64,000 bases of DNA from assembly GCA_009760855.2 (NCBI GenBank), contig WPIO01000032.1:3605001-3669000 (forward strand). The letters run 5' to 3'. The DNA is from Cristatella mucedo. Its lineage: Eukaryota > Bryozoa > Phylactolaemata > Cristatellidae. Below the pieces are notes generated by a model that did not search any database, was not told the DNA's origin, and saw only the letters and a list, made by a program, of their open reading frames with translations. Position numbers and translations under genes: made by a program. Below, piece after piece: positions 10,600 to 23,200 of this stretch; positions within the stretch are counted from its first letter, which is position 1, and the number at the start of each line of letters is the position of its first letter.

Positions 10600-11380
10600 C
10601 AGTGCATTTTGATTGTACCAGATTGATCCTAGGGGCCAACGTTGGACCGGGCTGCTGATCCATTTGAACCTGTCGAAATACTCGAGAGCCAACGCGCGAG
10701 GAGGAAGAGAGTGCAGTCGGAACCCGGAGATTGAGCGGACGCGCCAGGCGTGGCTAAGCAGCGCTGGTGGGCGGCCCGGGCATCGCGCCAGCCGCTCAAT
10801 TGACGTACGCAACCGCTTCGGCGAGAGGACAGCAGCAATGCTGGGGACGCGAGGGTACTGAGCCCGGCGCGGCAAGACGGACGGCGCCTCCAACGCGAGC
10901 TTCGGAACAAAGCCTCTCCTTTCTATCGCACCTGTCAGGTTGTCAACACCCAATCTCAGCTCGCCAATGCGTTCGGCTCCAGCGTGGTTCCCAGAGCCGA
11001 CACGTCGCGTCGTCACGCGAGCTCTGCCGACTCACCTCCGAGCCAGCCGCAAGCGTGCAGGGATGCGAAACGGGCCTTACGCAGCGAACGCAGTGCGGCG
11101 CCAATGGAAGCGCGCGGCAGCGCTTGACGGCGAGGTAGGCAGCGTCGCTTCGCTGCATCGTCGCGCTGGCTCGGTCGAGTCGCCCGCGCTAGACTTTGCC
11201 TCGGACGTGACGTCTTGCAGCCGTCAGGCGCTCGAGCGCCAGTGGATCTCGAGCTCGGGCCAGCCCGCCGCCGGTGCGTACGTTCACTGCGAAACATGAA
11301 CATGATTCATTGCGAAACATTGCGTACGGTAATGCGAAATCGTAAGTGGAATGTCCGCTAGGAGTAAGGAGGCTTCGGAG
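10600..11380. other. GC- and CpG-rich block, no gene resolved
   Basis: Dense CpGs and overlapping Arg/Ala/Ser-rich open frames on both strands are typical of high-GC noncoding DNA or a CpG island. It lies 3 kb upstream of Fringe and could be a distal promoter or 5' UTR exon, but no link is visible. Confidence 0.35.
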
Positions 11381-11558
11381 CAGTGGCGGAGCCAGGGGTG
11401 GAGGACTCCCCCCCCCCTGCAGGGGCAGAGGGAAGTACGTACATCCTAGGGCAAATTTCCCCACGCCTCGAGGGGGGGCAAGGGACCCTTGTCTTGCCCT
11501 TAGCCGAATTGGATCCATGCAATCCATGAAAATCCTGAGCGTCGTGGCGACACCCCTG
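11381..11558. mobile_element. Degenerate hAT-like MITE
   Basis: It starts with CAGTGGCGGAGCCAGGGG and has poly-C/G interior runs like the elements at 4650 and 62620. The right end (CACCCCTG) is degraded. Confidence 0.4.
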
Positions 11559-11675
11559 CGTTCGATCCCGGCTTTTCTTGCATACGAATCGCCAACGTCT
11601 GACTAGTGTGCATGTAAATTTTCACACAAATCCGCAGCAGCGTACGCATTTCTGGCACCATAATAAAGCAAGTAA

Positions 11676-11888
11676 GTGCTAAGCGGGCGACGAAGTCGGG
11701 CAGCGCCTGCGAAAAGGGTTCAGCTGGAGGACATGGAGGACGGAGCGGAATTCCGCCAACGTCGCCGGCTGAGCCAGCGCCTCGTAGCGCCAAGCCGCCC
11801 GTCGCCTGCGAAGGTGCCAGCAGCTGACGAGGCCGATTCGAAGTCGAGCGATCATCAGCGCGACGGCGTCCGCTCGGAAGCTGCGTAG
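11676..11888 (+). other. Coding-like short open frame of unknown nature
   Basis: The frame includes KRVQLEDMEDGAEFRQRRRL and a charged Ser-rich tail ending at TAG. Composition is more protein-like than its neighbours, but there is no AUG at the 5' edge, no recognised domain and no clear splice partner. It may be an isolated exon or chance in GC-rich DNA. Confidence 0.2.
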
Positions 11889-11999
11889 CTGCACGGGGCG
11901 ACGGCCACCGAGCGACTGGCGACGGAGTCTAAAACGCGAGATCTCGCGGTACGCGGTCTGCTCTTACTGCGCAGCCGTATGGCCGGTTGCTGTTGCTAT

Positions 12000-12085
12000 C
12001 AAATAATGATAATACTACATTTGTACAGCGCCCTCAGAGAACGGGATCTCCTTCTAGGCACTTTACGGATATTGTATAGAAAGCA
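12000..12085 (-). repeat. L2/CR1-like LINE, 3' tail only
   Basis: AT-rich tail followed by AGCGCCCTCAGAGAACGGGA and a CTTCTAGGCACTTTAC segment, the reverse complement of the family 3' end. Confidence 0.75.
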
Positions 12086-12484
12086 TTACCAAATGATTGA
12101 TGGGATGGTTACATCCGAAAGCAGATCAACATCGCAGCACTCCATGGTTTAAGTTTCAAGGGTTCAAGGGTTTAAGTTCAAGTTTCAGCATAAGGGGCAG
12201 GCGGCAGGTGGCAGGCGAGGGGATCGCCGCTCCCCTTGATAGCAGGTGCTATGCTGGCGGCGTGGTGAGTAAAGCCTGGTTTAGACTGCGAGTCTTGCTT
12301 CCTACCTGCCCTCCACCTGCTCAGATTCTTCCGCGTATACGTCACCAGTACGGCAGGGGCAGTCCAGACAGGAAGGCTTTGGCGAAGACTCCACAGCCAA
12401 ACCCGGCTCTACTTTTTCAGCCAAGACTAAGCAAGTGACCAGTCATAGACCCTGTTCAGGCCACGCCTACTGCATTGCTTTGAA

Positions 12485-13325
12485 AGCTCAATTGTCACGT
12501 TCGACCTCTCCTTAGACGACCACATCGGCTTCACAATCAAGTCTGCCTACTTTCAGCTACATGGCATTGCTAAAATGCGGGCTTGTTTAGACAGGGATAC
12601 CACATTTAAGTTGGTCAGTGCATTTGTAGCATCCCATGTTGACTTCAATAAATCACTGCTTGCTGGTCTACCGACATGTGCAATCAGGCGCTTACCACTG
12701 GTGCAAAACTCCGAAGCTAGGCTCGTCTGTCGTGAGCGTCGAAGTTGCCACATCACACCACTTCTCGCCGACCTGCACTGGCTACCAGTCAAGCAACGGA
12801 TCGACTTCAAGGTTTTGTCGCTCACTTTTAGGTCACTTCATTCTTTGGCTCCAGCCTATCTCTCAGATCTACTCCCCCACCAGGCCAAGCATCGTACCAC
12901 CCGGTTTTCGGAATCCAGCAGTTTACCAATACCTCGTACAAACCTCAAATCCTTTGGAGACCGTGCATTTAGTTCGTATGCTCCCAAAACCTGGAACTCA
13001 CTCCCGACTTGAGTCAGAACATCCCCTGACTTGACCACATTTAAAAAGAACTTAAAAACACCTATTTAGGACAGCCTTTAGTGGGTCCCTGTGATTCGTC
13101 CTTCATGTGCTTATGAGTGCTGACACTGTGCATGCTGCCACTAACCACATTTGCATGCTGACCCTGTGCATGTCATCCCTAACCATGTTATTGATGTTGT
13201 TTATCAAGCACGATATTACTCAGCATTCAATCGCGTTTCCCTTTGCAGCAAATGTAAAGCGCCTAGAAAGAGATTGAGCTCTCCGAGGGCGCTTTATCTA
13301 GTGCATTATTATTATTATTATTAAA
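12485..13325 (+). mobile_element. L2/CR1-like LINE, 3' end with RT C-terminus
   Basis: The frame at 12575-13012 encodes the conserved C-terminal part of a non-LTR reverse transcriptase [41 protein letters not shown] and [19 protein letters not shown] 3' UTR follows, then the AAAGCGCCTAGAAAGAGATT end and an (ATT)n tail. The 5' part is missing. Upstream sequence from 12485 retains the SDLSLDDHI region in broken frame. Confidence 0.9.
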
Positions 13326-13329
13326 GGCC

Positions 13330-14145
13330 GGACGCTGTGCCGAGTAAATTGCCCAACAACCTGCTGCAGGTGGGGTACACATTAGTAGCAGAAGCAGCAG
13401 GTGAACACAACAGTATGCACGCACTCATGCACGCAGTCATACACATACAACTAGCAGTCTTACTCTGCAATCTGAACGAGCTCGTAGCCGCGGTCTCTAC
13501 GAACTGGACCTTTAACGTCTTGTCGTAATTATGAAAGCTAGTGGAAGTTATTCAGGGTGAATAATGTATCTATATTTCTCATTATGCCTTCTTCGTTTCA
13601 CGCTTGTGAGTGGTTCAGTGGCCTCTTAGACAAGCAAGTCGCTGGAGCGGAGATGCTTGCTAGAGGGTTCTGGTCAAAGCCAACTCATTTTCTCTCTGAT
13701 TAAGACCTGTAAATATCATGCGGAAAGATAAAAAAGATAAAATTTAAATCAATAAAATAATTATATAACTCAGAATTCTTAACTTTAACGCAAGACAGGA
13801 AGGATACGCCATACAACGCGCCCGTCAGAATGGTGGTCCGCTAGGCCAGCCCGGCGGTTACTAGATATACAATATGGCGGTGCTTGGTAACGACCATCAT
13901 TCAGGGGGCGGAACTCTTTGCAGTTTTCTACCTGCCATGCTATCGCTTGTATAATTTCATATTGAATACTGATATAATTAAACTGATATAATATTTAGTA
14001 ATAAATATTAGCCCATTTAGAGAAGAAAGCTAGAACAGTGGAAGGAGGCGTTACCGGCGGGCAACTGCTAGGCCACCCTAGCATTGAAATGGACCGTGGC
14101 CACCTTCGAATGTCAGAGCTATGCACTTAAGTAGCCGTATGAGCT
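13330..14145. other. Intergenic and 5' flank of Fringe
   Basis: AT-rich from 13.7 to 14.0 kb. An in-frame TGA lies two codons before the Fringe AUG. I saw no convincing TATA box for this gene, so its promoter or a 5' UTR exon may lie further upstream. Confidence 0.45.
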
Positions 14146-14541
14146 ATGCCGGCTGGTGCACGCCTTCTCAAGTTTTGGGTTTGTGTGGCTGGAGCACTGC
14201 TAATTTCCATTACCCTGCTCAAGGACGCTGTTGAAAGACCCCTATTGGCCACCCTGCCTGAGGACGCGCGATCGCGCCCTGATCCTAGGCATGCATCGGT
14301 CCGACACGCCGAGGACGTCCAGATAAGGAGCGTTCCTATTCCTACGTCGAATTCTACACGTGCTCGTTCAAATGACGAGATTTCGGTTCATTCTACGCCG
14401 GCCACCGGTAAAGGCTATCTTATCTCGTCGGCGCGAACAGAGATTTCGGATATCTTTATTAGCCTGAAGACTAGCGGGAAGTTCCACAAATCACGCCTCG
14501 GCCTTCTCTTGGACACATGGATACCCATGGCAAAGGATTCG
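14146..14541 (+). CDS. fng: Fringe exon 1: signal-anchor, stem and start of catalytic domain
   Basis: The start is chosen because a TGA lies in frame just upstream. It encodes a type II signal-anchor ([16 protein letters not shown]), a low-complexity stem of about 70 residues, and the conserved [20 protein letters not shown] block ending TWIPMAKDS. It ends in phase 0 at TCG|GTATGC. Confidence 0.92.
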
Positions 14542-17177
14542 GTATGCGGTATTTGCCAGCGCTCTCGCTTTGACCTCCAGGCTTGGTCTATGAGCCTGCT
14601 CGTGGCGACATTGTGTGTCCCTGCTTAGATGCCTGGGAGGCGGCGCCAATGTTGTTTGTGATTAGCTAAAATGAAAGCGCCTATAGTATGAGCGTTTAGT
14701 AGTTACATATTGCTCTTTTCTCGAAAATGGCTGCGCTCAGTAGTGATCGTGTTATGGCAGAGATCGTATGCCCCAGTAAGAGAAATTACGTGAAAAGGAA
14801 ATTAACTGTCACCAGTTTTGATTGAGCTCTTCCGTGGTGCTGTGTGCAATCGCTAGAAGATTCATTAGTGACCGAATGCCGTCGTGCGCTTTTCAGGTAA
14901 GCATTTTCACTGACGTTGATGACCCAGAGCTGGCCTACGAAGCTGCAGGTACGTGGGAAAAGCAGAGGCCTCAGAGCAGGAAGCTATGCAGCAGAGTCAT
15001 GCTCTTCTCAGTCAGAGCCGCTTCTCCCTGGCTTGCGAAGGCTCAAGTTGAACTTTTTCAGCGACTTTTATAGCAAGAGTGTCGCACGATTTGTCTATAA
15101 AATACTGCAGAACTGGTGCCCAAAAGTTTGCTTTTTGGTGCCGATCGCGTTGTCGGCTTGCCAGCATGCTGACATAGCGAACTGGCGTTTCAAGACCTCC
15201 GAATGCAATACCCAGTGAACAGAATCAGCGACAGGATTTTTAAGCACCCATGATCTTGAACGAGCTGCCCCAATATTTTCCTGAACTAAATATTTAGACT
15301 CGTGCCAACTTTTAGAGTTTAGAGAAGGCAAATTATTTCATCGCAGTTAGATCGGCGTTTAGGATCGTATCATCTTTAAGGCCTTACTCCAACATTCTGC
15401 CTAGAAGAGGCCCACTGTAACGCCCGGCTTTATTCGATGCTGCAAAGCTGCAGTCCATAGCATGGGAGGGGGTGGCGGTTGAGGGGGCCTATTAGTTTTT
15501 CTTCTTCCATGCTAAGCTACTAGAAGCCGGCTCCCACAAGACCTATCAGTGAAATATAGGCCTCTTGTTTGCCAATGGACATTTTTTGCCGGCCAGGTCT
15601 GGCTGCTTTTCCAAACAGCCCGGGAAAAGGGGCGTGCTCACAGTGATGTTTGTTTTCTGATTACCAAAGGCCTTGCAGTCTGACTGTCCTTTCTGCTGCT
15701 TAGTATATCCTCTTGCTTGCCCAACGCACGTTCAAGCACTTGCTTGCCTTTTACCAAGACTTTATACCATCGCTCGACTGACGTCACGACATCCTGCGAT
15801 TTGATGCCATTAAAAGAAGCCAGAAAGTGACCTATTGCTTACATCGTTTGCTGGATGCGTGTGCATTGTCCCTCGTGTGCATATGTGTGCAACATTGTTC
15901 GTGCTATCACTAACGAATAACACGCCTCCTTTCAAGCATATTTAAAGTGCCTAGAAAGAGATCGAGTTCTCTTAAGGTGCTATGGAAACATCTTTTTTTT
16001 TATCAGATATCCACTCAGCCATGAATGACCAATTTCAGGGCTGTGGTGGCAGACGGTTGTTGTCTTGCTGTCTGAAGCACAACCAGGGCCATTCTCCAGT
16101 ATTACATTCACTGCAGTATTCCTACCGCAGATGCTGACCTGCAAATAGACCACTACGAGCTGGACCCAAACAGTTCAAGGGTCGGTTTGGCTACTCGGCT
16201 TGAACTAGTCCCCCTCCCCAACCGAGGAAGAGTTCACACCGTGCAGCTTGGATCAGCCTTGAATCAACAGCAGCAGCAGCAGGCCCTTGCTTTGTCCTTT
16301 GCCCTTGCTTTCCGTGCTGGAGTTGCCAGCTATGAATAGTGTGTAAGGAGATGCTAGGTAGCTCTTGTTTCCTGTTTTGTGTGTATGCACACGGCAGTTT
16401 AGCACATTTGTGGTCAGTCGGTTAGTGGCCACTTTGTCTCAATCCTCCTCTCCCACCACAAAATTCTGCTAGCGACCGGCACTGTAGGCAAGATGGAGGT
16501 ACATATCCGATGCTGCACCGGATGACAGTCGACCCGTTTGGAATGCCAGGTGGCTGCTTGCTTGCTTTTGGCAGAGAAGGGACACGAGGCAACGAGTGGT
16601 TTTATACTTACCAGTAGACATGCCGTTTTAGCAGGTGACCACAGTCAACTGAAGGCCGATCTGTGGTGCAACCAGTGGCTCACGAAGTCGGCTGCTTTAA
16701 CTGCCCAATGCTAGGCTGCACACTATTCTGATCTGTGGTCGTCAAAGCAAAGCAATCTTGTATTCTTCTTGTTATCAAACTAGGCTATTGGTTTTACAAT
16801 ATTCCTTATGTACGCGGATTCACTTTCTTTTTTTCTAGGTGTGAAACTCATTAACACCCGGTGCCCCACCGGACACAACAGGTAAGCAGAGACGGTTTCA
16901 CAGGCAGTTCCCATCATGTCATGTTTTGCTTTGGTGGTTAGTTTTTAGGGAATTGGGAATGGCTCAATCTTTGCTTGCAATGGGTGAAGATTGTGAATGC
17001 AGCATGCCTCCAAGTCCGATCAATGTGAGCGCTATGCAGTGCCAGCTGTATTATTTTGTTACTTAAGGTTTGAAAAAAGCTATATGGTTTGCACAGCCCC
17101 TCACTCTTTTGCTCTCTTACTCTCTTACTCTCTGTCTCTTACTCTCTTACTCTCTGTCTCTTACTCTCTGTCTCTGT

Positions 17178-17246
<69 letters not shown>

Positions 17247-20200
17247 CTGTCCCTCTTTCTCACTTCTCTGTTTCTCTCTCAGTCTCCGTTGCCCATCTTA
17301 TCACTCTCGTTCACTACTCTTTCATTTTTTTCTTGTGTCATGCTAAACTGCCTCTTATTGTGATTCAACACCGAGGCAATCGAGTCACTATTGGTGAATT
17401 TAGCAGATTTACCGGCCTTGTTTACCTGTATATAGGGCCGGTAGAAGAACCTTAATGGTTATCACCTCCACTTGTAGAGAGCAGTTAGGAATTTGCCCAC
17501 TGCAATACTCGAACCCGCGACTCAAGTCGTGAATTTCGGGCACGGTGCCCCCTCCCCCCCCCCCGTGCTAAGACATGGGGGCATGCAGTGAAGCCTGCAG
17601 CTAGTGCAGGAGACGGCTGAGGTGTTTGTACTGCCTTGTCAGTCAGCTATGAAAGTCCAAGGCTGTGGCATTGCTGTAAAGTACACTTGTCTCACAGAGC
17701 GTTGAGTAGACGCCGCTCTCCGTCTTCCCTCGTGCCAGCTGTCAGCGCTCAGCTGCCGAGGTTTTTACCATTTGAATTCCTGAGCTGCCTCGAGCACTAG
17801 AAGCGGCCGCTGATGGAATGAGAGGAGGCTCTCGGTCTCCGATGTGCGAGGCTGTGCTGGACTGTTTGCAACCGACTGGCGCTTGCTGTGCGCTTGCAGA
17901 CCTTAGCGGCTCGTTTAGGAAGGAATCCCTAAGTGTGGGATTCTGGAAAAACTGTGGGAATGCTTGTCTGACCCGAGTGGGCGGCTTCCTGACGATAGTG
18001 CTATAAGCTTGGGAAATAGCCTTAGCTCAGCCAAAAATGGCCCAACGAAACACTCTGAGCAGCCTGAGGCTATGACTGAGAGCACCGAAGTTCACACCTC
18101 GGGTGCGGTCAGCTGGAAGTCTGGCATGCATGGCATGCTGCTACCCACCAGATACAGTGGATGAGCCGTGATGGCACACTAGGGAAGGTGGTTGCTTTCA
18201 CGACCTCGGTCCCGAGGTCGTGGGTTCGATTCCTGCAGTGGGCGATTCTTTATCGCCACTGCAAGTGGTGGTGATAGCCGTAAAGGCTCTTCTGTCGCTA
18301 TACAAAAAGAGGCTGTTTAATCAGCTAGGATTTTTTTCCCCATCTTGTCTGTCTTCTGGCACAGTAGCCATTCGTTGCCAAAGCTGGATTCGCCTTTTTC
18401 GCTGTGTCTGTGTCGTCGTGTGACGCTGGCGTTTTTATATTCGTAGGCAGCATCTGTCATGCAAGCTTGGAGTGGAGCTTCATACGTACCTCCTGTCGAA
18501 CAAAAGGTTAGAGTTCACGGCACGCTGGCTGCTGTCCGTCGTCCAATCGGCGCACTCTCTCCTTCGCAGGCCATCCTGTCGGCGTCCTGTATGCCGTCTA
18601 TGCATCGGCTGCCACTGTAGACTCACCTGCTTCTAGCGACTAGTGCGATAGTCGGTACGATAGAGCATGTCTACCATCGTTTGCCTGCTGCCGTCCGAAT
18701 ACATTCCCAGATGCCTTTGCCTCCGTCACGGTGACCAATCCTGTCTTGCCCACTGCAAGCCTTGGTGATAGCCTTTGAGGTTCCTCTGCTGCTATGCAAA
18801 TGGGGCTGTTGAATAAGCTAACCTTTTGTCGTGGCCTACTGCCCAAAGCCCAGAGGAGAGCCCTGATAAACGTGTCATGAGGGTAAGGGACTTTTAGTTA
18901 TTTCCTGCCTATTGTTTCGAGCAGTGCTGTCTCGGCCTCGAGCAATGCAATAAATTACCGGCTCCATTTTTGTGAGGCTATAGCTCCGGTGACACTTCCT
19001 AAAGTGTGCTTGAGGAATGGGCAAGTAGTGCACAATAAAGCCCTAATTATATACGACAGGAATCTTGACTGATTTCTGTTACCGGGACATGGTTGTACAT
19101 AGATGAGAGAGAGAGGGATTGCAATAATTCATTTTTAGCTAGGCCCCCAAAATAAGCTCTAATACAGTGGTTCTCAACCTTCCTAATGCCGCGACCCTTT
19201 AACACAGTTCCTCGTGTTTCGGTGACCCCTAACCATAAAATTATTGTGTGCTAAATGTGGAAATGTGTTTTCTGATAGTCTGAGGCGACCCCTGTGAAAG
19301 TTCTACTCCCAAAGGGGTCGCGACCCACAGGTTGAGAACCCCTGCTCTAATGCCTCTCCAGCTCGTGATAATAATGCACTCGATTAAGCGCCCTCAGAGA
19401 ACTCAATCTCTTTCTAGGCGCTTTACATTTGCTGCAAAGGGAAACACGATTGAATCGTGAGTAATATCATGCTTGATGAACAACATCAATAATATGGTTA
19501 GGGGTGACATGCACAGGGTCAGCATGCAAATGTGGTTAGTGGCAGCATGCACAGTGTCAGCACACATAAGCACATCCAGGACGAATCACAGGGACCCACT
19601 AAATGCTGTCCTAAATAGGTGTTTTTAAGTTCTTTTTAAATGTGGTCAAGTCAGGGGATGTTCTGACGCGTCAGGAGGGAGTTCCAGGTTTTGGAAGCAT
19701 ACGAACTAAATGCGCGGTCTCCAAAGGATTTGAGGTTTGTAGGAGGTATTGGTAAACTGTTGGATTCCGAAAACTGGGTGGTACGATTCTTGGCCTGGTT
19801 GGGGAGTAGATCTGAGAAATATGCTAAAGCCAAAGAATGAAGAGACCTAAAAGTGAGCGACAAAACCTTGAAGTCAATCCGTTGCTTGACTGGTAGCCAG
19901 TGCAGGTCGGCGAGAAGTGGTGCCACGTGGCAACTGCGACGCTGATGACAGACAAGCCTAGCTGCGGAGTTTTGTACCAGCTGCAATCGCCTGATCACAC
20001 ATGCCGGTAGGCCAGCAAGCAGTGAGTTGCAGAAGTCGAGACGGGATGTCACGAACGCATGAACCAGCTTAGACGTGGTATCCTTATCTAAAAATCTCGT
20101 CTCGACTTCTGCAACTCACTGCTTACTGGCCTACCAGCATGTGCGATCAGGCGATGGCAGCTGGTGCAAAACTCTGCAGCTAGGCTTGTCTGTCGTGAGC

Positions 20201-23200
20201 GTCGCAGTTGCCACATTACTCCACTTCTCGCCGACCTGCACTGGTTACCAGTCAAGCAACGGATTGACTTCAAGGTTTTGTCGCTCACTTTTAGGTCTCT
20301 TCATTCTATGGCTCCAGCCTATCTTTCAGATATACTACCCCATCAGGCAAAGCATCGTCCCACTCGCTTTTCTGAATCCAACAGTCTAGAAATACCTCGT
20401 ACAAACCTTAAATCCTTTGGAGACCGTGCATTTAGCTCGTATGCTCCCACAGCCTGGAACTCCATCCCGACCTGCATCAGAACATCCCCTGACCTGACCA
20501 CATTTAAAAGAAACTTAAAAACATACCTATTTAGGACAGCATTTAGTGGGTCCTTGTGATTCGTCCTCGATGTGCTTATGCGTGCTGACACTGTTCATGC
20601 TGCCACTAACCACATTTGCATGCTGACCCAGTGCATGTAACCCCTAACCATGTTATTCATTTTGTTTGTTTTTCAGGCATGATTTTACTTACTATTCTGT
20701 TGCGTATCACTTTGCAGCAAATGTAAAGCGCCTAGAAAGAGATTAAGTTCTCTGAGGGCGCTTTATCAAGTGCAATATTATTATTATTATTATAAACAAG
20801 CCCAAGTTTTAGCGACGTTATGTAGCTGAAAGTAGGCAGATTTGACTGTGGAGCTGATGTGGTCGTCTAACGAGAGGTCACTTTGGAACATGACACCTAT
20901 ATTTCGAGCTGATTCAACAGGAGAAATGCTGGCAGAGCCAATTTTGAGTGATGAATGTGACTGCAAGGTTGGCCGACAAATCAAGAGGTTCAGCCACGTG
21001 TCTCCTTCGTTGAAGGACTTGTGATGTCTCCCGGTTGATCAGTGGATGCAGAGCAAAATTCTTACACTGACCCATAAGGCCTGTCATGGCTTGGCTTCTT
21101 CATTCCCAGCTGAACTGCTGCACGATTTTCAGCCTCCTCGTGCCCTCCCTGTGTCCCTTATGGACAATAAAATTAGCTGTTCCGTTGCTTTGCTTATTGA
21201 CTGTCGGCAACAGCAGCTTTTGCCTCTTTGCCCAGACAGTGGAACTCACGTCCACAATTCTTAAGCAACGACATCTATTCTCCTGCTGTTGCCTGTGTCA
21301 TTCTCTCCGGTCGTCATGTACCGCTACTTCCATGCTACTCGGTTCCTCGACTACTCCCCCCCCCCCAACTCCCCTATGCTTCTTCTCACTTTCTCTTTGT
21401 TAAGTGATATGGTTCCCGATGGCATTTTGGTGAGTGCACCGAAAAGCTGCTCTGGCTTTGAGTGTGCCACTCACAACTCTGCTGTTTAAACCTAATTTAG
21501 TTATTGTGTGACTTTGTGGAGTTATAGATGCTTTGCGTGGCTGAAATTGGCTAGCTGCCGACCTACGGCCGGTGCTACCCCGACAGGCTTCTCTTTCTTC
21601 CAAAATCCGAGGTCATTGGTGGTGTAGCCATTGTTGCTTGGTCATCATTCGATGTCAAGCCATATTCGGTCCCCTTGAATCTGTCCTTCGAATATCTAAC
21701 ACTGAGTCTCTCCATTCCCAAGCTGCTGGTGGTGGCAGTAACCTGTCACCCTCAGGTACCACTTATGTTTGGTTTCAAATTTTTCAGATTGTACGACATC
21801 AGTGTTACAGAAATCCTCATAGTGGGTGATTTTAACATTCATTTCGATGACCCAAACTGACACATGTTGTGCCGAGTTGCATATATTGGCTGATTCTGTC
21901 CGGTGCTGCTTTTGATTTAGGGAAACGACAGAAATGCTTTATGAGTCCCTTTTGGTCGGCAATGATTTTGTGGTTTGGCAGCTCAACTCGGCGGGTGGGT
22001 AGGGGGCTCGAGGAGCATGTTTCAACCTAGCCAAATGGCATTAATATCTGCCTCTCCTTGTGCGCCTTAGCGTGCTGGCCTAAGCTTGATACTTGTTTGC
22101 TGTTTCATGCTTGTATAAGTATATTTCCGTGCATGTCGCTAATCCTTGGTTATTTATTCTCTTCCAGCAAGTTGTGAAGCATCTGGATAAGGGTGTAATT
22201 CTCGTAGGGTGCCCTACAAACGACCTATTCTTTTACTGTATTATTATTCATTTTATACTTGTAGCTCGTGCGCATGGCTTTACTTGCAACAAAGGTTGTA
22301 GTCGATCAAATATTCCTTGCACTGCACTGCAATGGTATAGGTCCTGTCTCAATGGGATATTTCAAAGCCCTGCTTTTAATGATCGTCAGTCATCCGACGA
22401 GCCTTTTAAAGTAGGTGATACCTCATGTATCAATGCTCGATCCACTTCTTCTCTTTCTCTTGCCAATGTGATCATCAATCACGATCCACTTCTTTCTTCT
22501 CTTTCTCTTGCCAATGTGATCATCAATCACAATCTAGGCTTTCCTTTTTTATGCAGTGACACAGCTGTCCCAATGTTGATATCTTCCCTGCCTTTCAGCA
22601 TGACAGCATTTCTTTAACTTCCTTGCATCATGTATTGACAGATATCCACAACACCTAGATGGCAGCTCATTTCTGAAAATTGAATGACAAGAAAACCTGC
22701 TTACTACTGGCAAACGTGGCGTTACTCAGAAATTGTAAAGCCTATGCTTCCAAATTGAGCTCGGCCAGCGTGTCTCCTGTAGCCTCTGCACAGTGTCTGA
22801 ATGTTCCAAAGTGACTTTTGACTAGATGTCGACATCGCTGCCATAGTCATTTACCTACTTGGGGGTGCATACGATTGTAAACAGCTGGGACTGTTTTGAT
22901 GGGGATACTGCAGCCAAGCGAGGCTTCTGTATCTCGCATGGCTTCTTGCGTGTGCGATAAGAGACTTCAAGTTGGTACAAAATGCTGCAGCTAGGCTTCC
23001 TGTGTCATAAACATAGCAACTGCCAAATTACACCACTTCTTACCGACTGTCTCTGCTTTTCGTTAAGCAGCGTATTGACGTTGAGATTCTCTTGCTCACT
23101 TTAGGGTCCCTTCATTAGCTTGTTCTAGCCTATTATCCAAAATACTTCCCAGCGAGGCCTTGCATTGTGCCACTACTCTTCCGATCCAGGTTGGTTAGCT

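Noticed and set aside
16997-17455. 152-residue Leu/Ser open frame
   Set aside because: Generated by the CT microsatellite.
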